DNA of 64,000 nucleotides, from NCBI GenBank assembly GCA_003290165.1, contig QNQO01006993.1, positions 62,001-126,000 on the forward strand. Reading direction: 5' to 3'. Below the pieces are notes generated by a model. That model had not been told where the DNA came from. It was given only the letters and a program-made list of their open reading frames with translations, and made no database searches. Source of the DNA: Berberis thunbergii. Taxonomy: Eukaryota; Streptophyta; Magnoliopsida; Ranunculales; Berberidaceae. Position numbers and translations under genes: made by a program. This document shows positions 59,187 to 64,000 of this stretch, piece by piece. Position 1 is the stretch's first letter, and each line of letters begins with the position of its first letter.

Positions 59187-60180
59187 ACCATGCTGAAGAG
59201 CAGTGATCTCGTGGCAAGCAGTTGGGATCAGTGCAGGACTGACTAGGCTCCCACCTTTCGAATCGTATATGACCAAGCAAAGTGGGCTACGAATTCGGGG
59301 AGTAAATGTTTGGCGACCATGTTGAAAAGCAGTGGTCTCGTGGCAAGCCGTTGGCATCAGTGCGGGACTGACTAGGCTCTCACCTTCCGAATCGTGTATG
59401 ACCAAGCAAAGTGGGCTACGGATTCGGGGAGTACAAGTTTGGCGACTAGGTGAAGAGCGGTGGTCTCGTGGCAAGCCATCAGAACGAGTTCAGGGCTGAC
59501 TAGACTCCCACCTTTCAAAGGATCTACACCCTCCCCGCGCGGTGGGGGCTACGAATTTGAAAGAGGTTTGGCGACTAGGTTGAAGAGCAGTGGTCTCGTG
59601 ACAAGCCATCGAAATTAGTTTGAGACTGATTAGCCTCCGACCATTCAAATTATCTACACCTAAGTGCACCAAGCTACAAATTTGGGAGGGTCCTGCGGCA
59701 AATTGTCACAATCAGGTCATGGCTTATTGGGTTCCCACCTTTTAGACTATCTACACCCTCGCAGCGTGGGCTACACGTCCAAGTTTGGTGATTTGGCAGC
59801 AATGCTGAAAAATAGTGGTCACGTGGCGAGCCATCGGAATCAGTTTAGGATTTACTAGGCTCCCACCTTCCAGACTATACACCTTCGCAGTGAGGGCTAC
59901 AAGTCCAGGTTTGATGATTTGGCAGCCATGCTAAAAAGCAGTGATCCCGTGGCGAGCCATCGGAATCAGTTCTGGACTGACTAGGTTTCCACCTTCCAGA
60001 CTATCTACACCCTTGCAGTGGGAGCTACAAATCCAGGTTTGGTGATTTGGCGGTCACACTGAAAAACAGTGGTCCCATGGAAATCCATCAGAATCAGTTC
60101 GGGACTAACTAGGCTCCCACCTTCCAGACTATCTACACCCTCGCACTGAGGGCTGCAAGTCCAGATTTTGATCAGAAGCT
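59187..60180 (-). repeat. ~120-bp tandem repeats in the 3' region of element E
   Basis: About eight units carry, on the plus strand, the order tttggcgaccatgttgaaaa, gcagtggtctcgtggcaagc, cgggactgactaggctc, accttccagactatctacac. Starts are near 59,187, 59,309, 59,440, 59,570, 59,785, 59,912 and 60,040. They are the inverted counterpart of 14,275-14,860 in A, where only four to five units are seen, so the copy number changed between the two elements. Confidence 0.75.
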
Positions 60181-60195
60181 TTTGTTGCTAGTTGT

Positions 60196-60390
60196 CACTA
60201 GCTAGGCTTACCTGATTAGGTTTGGCGATCATTGGACGCAAAGGGGCAATGATCCTTGGCGAGTCGTCATTACCATGCGTGATAGCACTAATTAGAGTCT
60301 CAATTCCTAAATCGTCGATGCCCATGCTGAGCGGACTAGGTGTCAGGTTGAACCAAAAGCTGTCATCATCAATTTTGGCTAATTAAGCTT
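60196..60390 (-). repeat. Single satellite-like (179-bp type) unit in element E
   Basis: The reverse complement follows the satellite monomer: aagcttaattagcc, ttgatgatgacagcttttgg, tagtccgctcagc, ttgagactctaattag, gacgactcgccaaggatcat, atgatcgccaaacctaatca, ggtaagcctagc. It is one unit only, with no array beyond it. This is the inverted counterpart of 14,097-14,274 in A. Confidence 0.75.
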
Positions 60391-62250
60391 GCATGGTTTG
60401 GAAAAATGTTCTGCCTATTGGGGGCGTGTCAATTTAGTGGTAGCATCGTGTGGACAAAGTTACTCGAATCAGCAAGTGATCTGTAGGTACAATCTGTAAG
60501 TCAGAATCGGCTAGGATCTCTTAATGCTTGTGCCAAGTATGCGACAAAATGTTGTTTGAATAATGAGCCGAGCCCATGGGCCTACAGAGGCGGGGCTAGG
60601 GTATAGTGTGTTACGTGTATGGCGAAAATTGCATGGTAACACGTGTACGACATAGGCTGTGATGGTTTAGTATTGGTTACTCCCCTTGAATTGATGGGGT
60701 TGCGTGCAACGCCATTAATTTGAATGACATAGTCTGAGCAATTTCTTTGGGAACCGTCGTCTCCTCATTTCCCATACCGTATTGAATGCTTGACAAATAA
60801 TGCTGGAGTGCCAGCTTGGTGAACAATCATGTCTGTATAATGGTGTTTTCTAATCATTGTAGGCACTATCTTTCACAGAACTTATCTTCTGCAATGTTCT
60901 TGCTTGAAGATAGTTTTTTGGGTTTTTCAAAGGTTGAAGGTGGATATTCGTCTCTGGAGTCCCCGAATGCTCTGACATTTGCAGAGGGTCAGGCACAATA
61001 ATAGTTGTCGTTATGCATGGTCACCTGCTTTGGGTGAGCACGTAGTTGATCTGCTGGGATCTCGTAATTTTTTCACATTTCGCGGAGAAGTAGTACGGAT
61101 TTTCTACCAAGGGAGATGCTTTGGTGTTACACCATACCACTTGTGTCTTTATGTGCTCGGATCCCGCTACTGACCGATAGCTAAGTGAAGTGTTGGTTGA
61201 TGGGCAGTGTCTCTGGGTGTGGTAGCTCTCAGTCACACCTGCCATCGCATATGGGAAATGTGGTCTTTTTTAAGACGCTATGAGATCGTAACTGCGTCGC
61301 TACTTGTGGCCATTCTCATCTACCTTCTTCTAAGCCCTTTGAGGAGGTTGGATAGACAGTGGATGTCTCTTGAGGAAATCAGCAGCTCGTTGTGAGGTCT
61401 ACAATGTTGTAAGGAGAGCATATCCTCGGGGTGATGTGACAGAGCAATCTGACTTGTTAGTCCTTTCAATCCCCTTTCACACTTCGTTGTTGTCTTTGGA
61501 ATGGGTGAAGCAACTTTTATTTTTTACCTTTGCTGTCACTTGCAGATTGCTCGCATCGGAGGGTTTGCAATTCTTTGGCGGACGCTGTCCATATCAAAAT
61601 TGTCTAAACGAGTATTTACTTTAGTTTGCACTGTATTCAGACGCTTATAGTTATCAGTCTTTGTATCCACCTCAGGGCATTCGCAATATGTAGCCTTTTG
61701 TATTTGCCTCAAGGTGCTTGTTGTTATATCTTTCCAATAATCAATAGAGTTTTGTTTTTAGTAATTCTTCCTTTATTTCTTAAATGATTGCGAATCACAT
61801 AAGCTTTTTAAAAACTAAAACTCAATTTTGGCTATGGAAAGATAAACAAACAACTTAAAGCAAACTAACTGTTGACGGAAAAAATTTGATCCTAGCCTTG
61901 AATTGAATTCGGATTTCTCTTGCGGATCATTTAGCGGACTGTCGAGGCGTTACATAGGTCACTGAAGAGTAAACCTTGCAGAGGGGCGGATCTCCGCGCA
62001 GACAAAATGTCGAGGGATGTGTTCCCACTTGCCATGGCCCTTATGACTCGCTGGGCGAAAGAGTTGATTGCTCCTATATCGCTTGAAAATGATGCCTCTA
62101 CTGTTTTTTAGCCTTGCACTGGGTCAGGCTACTCTGCATGATATAGCTGAATCTGGAAGCATTCTATCTGCTTCAGTGCAGCGTAGTGGCAGCCTCATGT
62201 CGAAGATTGGCCCCCACGTATCGTTCCTTTCAAATGGTTAGTAGTATACT
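60391..62250. other. Unidentified segment of element E between repeats and protease
   Basis: The first ~380 bp are the spacer shared with element A. From about 60,780 to 62,250 there is no match to A in this window and no RT, RNase H or integrase block on the minus strand, where pol would be expected. The plus strand has broken frames with gene-like composition (EHVVDLLGSRNFFTFRGEVV near 61,040; a hydrophobic run TASLLVAILIYLLLSPL near 61,290). These could be a captured or antisense coding fragment. I do not recognise the family. Confidence 0.4.
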
Positions 62251-64000
62251 TAACACACTAGTGAAGGGTGGAGACTACTGCTTCTATCTGGTGGAACCAT
62301 GATCGTCCCAGGATGAGATTGTAGGATGATGGCGCGACTACCACCATGAAGTTCAAAAATAAGACCTTCCTAAGTTGCGGTTCACCTGCTACCGTAGCTA
62401 ATCTTATTTTTCCAATGGGGAAACATTTCTCCCTATTGAATCCGATCAGTGGGTGTTTTGAAGAAGTCAGGTTTTTCTCCTTGAGGTCTATGCTGCGGAA
62501 CGCGTTGTAGAGCAAAACGTTAAGTAAACTTTGTGTGCCAACTAGAGCTCTCTTTACTTCCCATCTTGCTATGGAGACCAAGATGACTAAGGCGCCGTTA
62601 TGTGGTGTTCGGACTCCTTCGAGGTTCTTGTCTGTAAAATCTGAACCCTTGAGTGGCATTGACTTCATCCGCTGATTGAGTCCACATATCCAGTAGTATC
62701 CACTTGCGATACCTATGTGACTGGTCTTCATTTGATCCGACTCCATGAAGGTTGTATATTATCCTTGGAGTCTCATTCTCTATTTCTATAACTGACTCCC
62801 CTCGTCCTTTGTCTGCTTCACTGACTTCTAAGACTGCAAGTACTCTTTCAGTTTGCACTTGTGGATCCAGTGTTCAACCTCGTACCTCAGACTCTTACAG
62901 TCATTGGTGTTGTGGCCACTTTCTTTGTGGTACGCGCAGTACTTGCCGTTGTCATGCTTGGCGGGGTCTCCGCATGTTTTTGGGGGGCACTTAAGTTTCT
63001 CCCAGTTTTTCATTGATTTGAGTACGTCCGACAGGTTAGCGTTTAGGGGAGTCACTGCTCTGGATCCAATGTAGTTGGACGATTTTTCTGGCCTGAACCG
63101 ACTAGGTCTGGCATGTTGTCACCGCGCTTTCTCTTGCTTCGTTCTTCATCCGGGGGTCTCTTTCCCTCCTTCTTGTCTCTGGCGCAGAGGACCTCCTATC
63201 CCCTTCGGTTCCCTTTTTGAGGTCCTCGACTCTTCCACGGTGATGTGTTTATGGACCGCTCTTGAGGAGCTCATGCATGTCTAGAGGGCCTCCAGGGTAA
63301 ATCTTTGTAGAGCTTTCCCTCTTTGAGGCCCACAGTGAAGGCAATCACGGTTGTATCATCGATGCACCCGTTTATGAGGGTCAGCTCATTGTTGAAGCGC
63401 ATGACGTACTCTCGGAGTGTCTTGCATGACGTTACGGGTCACAAATTCCATGGCCAGCGTTTTGAATGAGTCGATGGACTTCGATGGAAGGGCTGTGGAA
63501 CCACGTCAATGCGGAGCATTTCAGACTACTGAGAAAGGTCCTGCACATTACGGATTCAGATCCCTTTTTAAGAGCCATTACGTGCTGGTAATGGCGCAGG
63601 TGGTCAAAGGGATCGGTGGTTCCATCGTATGAGTTGAGCTTCGGAAGAGTGAACTTCCTCAGTGGTGCCTCATTCATGATTCAATCCACAAATGGTGGGA
63701 CAGAAAGACGATACAATACATCCAAGTCATACGCTGCCCTGGCGGTTAACTCAGTGTTAGCCGCATAACCTCCTTTAGTCCAATAAGAACTGGCAGGTGT
63801 TTGGCTTTCCTGCACGTGCTCCCCATCGTTTGTCGGAAGTGGAGGTTTGTGCTGCTCATGGTCTCCATTGGCCGGTGGTGGATTCTGTCGCGTGAGAGTC
63901 TCCACCACTTTGGCGATCAATTGTATTTGGGAGGCCAGAGTATCGATTTTGGATCTGTCGCTGCTGCCGTTGGTACGGGAGCGTGAGTTGGCTGCGCGTG
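62251..64000 (-). pseudogene. Element E gag and protease remnant, running off the window
   Basis: On the minus strand, coming in from the window edge: a gag N-terminal region (AAYDLDVLYRLSVPPFVD, ending near 63,681), the gag core (KFTLPKLNSYDGTTDPFDHL then RHYQHVMALKKG, 63,677-63,560), and a zinc-knuckle-like segment KYCAYHKESGHNTNDCKSLR near 62,940. After that comes the protease region (62,746-62,258) with ALVILVSIARWEVKRALV and SSYNLILGRSWFHQIEAVVS. The catalytic DTGS motif is replaced by GTQS, so the protease would be inactive. The ~490-bp protease frame is otherwise open. The 5' LTR and PBS must lie beyond 64,000. Confidence 0.8.

Overview
The window looks like nuclear DNA of a flowering plant, probably a eudicot. 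The reasons are one complete intron-containing PIP5K gene of plant type (MORN repeats plus lipid-kinase domain), tRNA-derived SINE, TRIM, MITE and nonautonomous hAT-type elements, plant LINE endonuclease remnants, and several Ty3/gypsy elements of the Tat lineage (PBS beginning TGGCGCC, antisense extra ORF near the 3' LTR). Everything here was read by eye; no alignments or database searches were run. I call the Tat-type elements A, B, C, D and E.

Layout. 1-13,640 is a tandem array of a ~179-bp satellite (about 75 copies, with signs of a ~3.4-kb higher-order unit), broken once by a 155-bp poly(A) retroposed fragment. 13,641-18,711 is the 3' part of element A (sense +): spacer, one isolated 179-bp unit, ~120-bp repeats, antisense ORF, polypurine tract and 3' LTR. 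18,712-23,393 is the 3' part of element B (sense +): RNase H, integrase, antisense ORF and 3' LTR. 23,394-28,752 is the 5' part of element C (sense -): integrase back to gag, PBS and 5' LTR. The junctions suggest that A sits inside the pol of B and B inside C. 28,753-31,130 is a degraded LINE carrying a 1.3-kb hAT-type element with a perfect 8-bp target duplication. Two MITE-like hairpins and the last exons of a dead ankyrin-repeat gene follow.

33,325-39,977 is element D (sense +). It has gag and the antisense ORF but no recognisable pol, and a TRIM is inserted in it. 39,978-43,346 is intergenic with a SINE. 43,347-47,159 is the PIP5K gene (8 coding exons, 767 aa predicted), the only clearly intact gene. 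47,700-50,400 holds convergent, broken pararetrovirus-like coding fragments with a 65-bp direct repeat. 50,655-51,449 is a TRIM with three LTR copies. 52,785-64,000 is element E (sense -), a relative of A in inverted orientation: 3' LTR, antisense ORF split by a 2.45-kb solo LTR, ~120-bp repeats, one 179-bp-type unit, an unidentified segment, then protease and gag running off the window.

The most interesting reading joins these parts. The satellite monomer is recognisable as a single unit inside the 3' region of both A and E, so the 13.6-kb array looks like a satellite born from a retrotransposon's 3' repeat zone. Elements A, B, D and E also share an antisense, apparently spliced ORF with a similar C-terminal motif.
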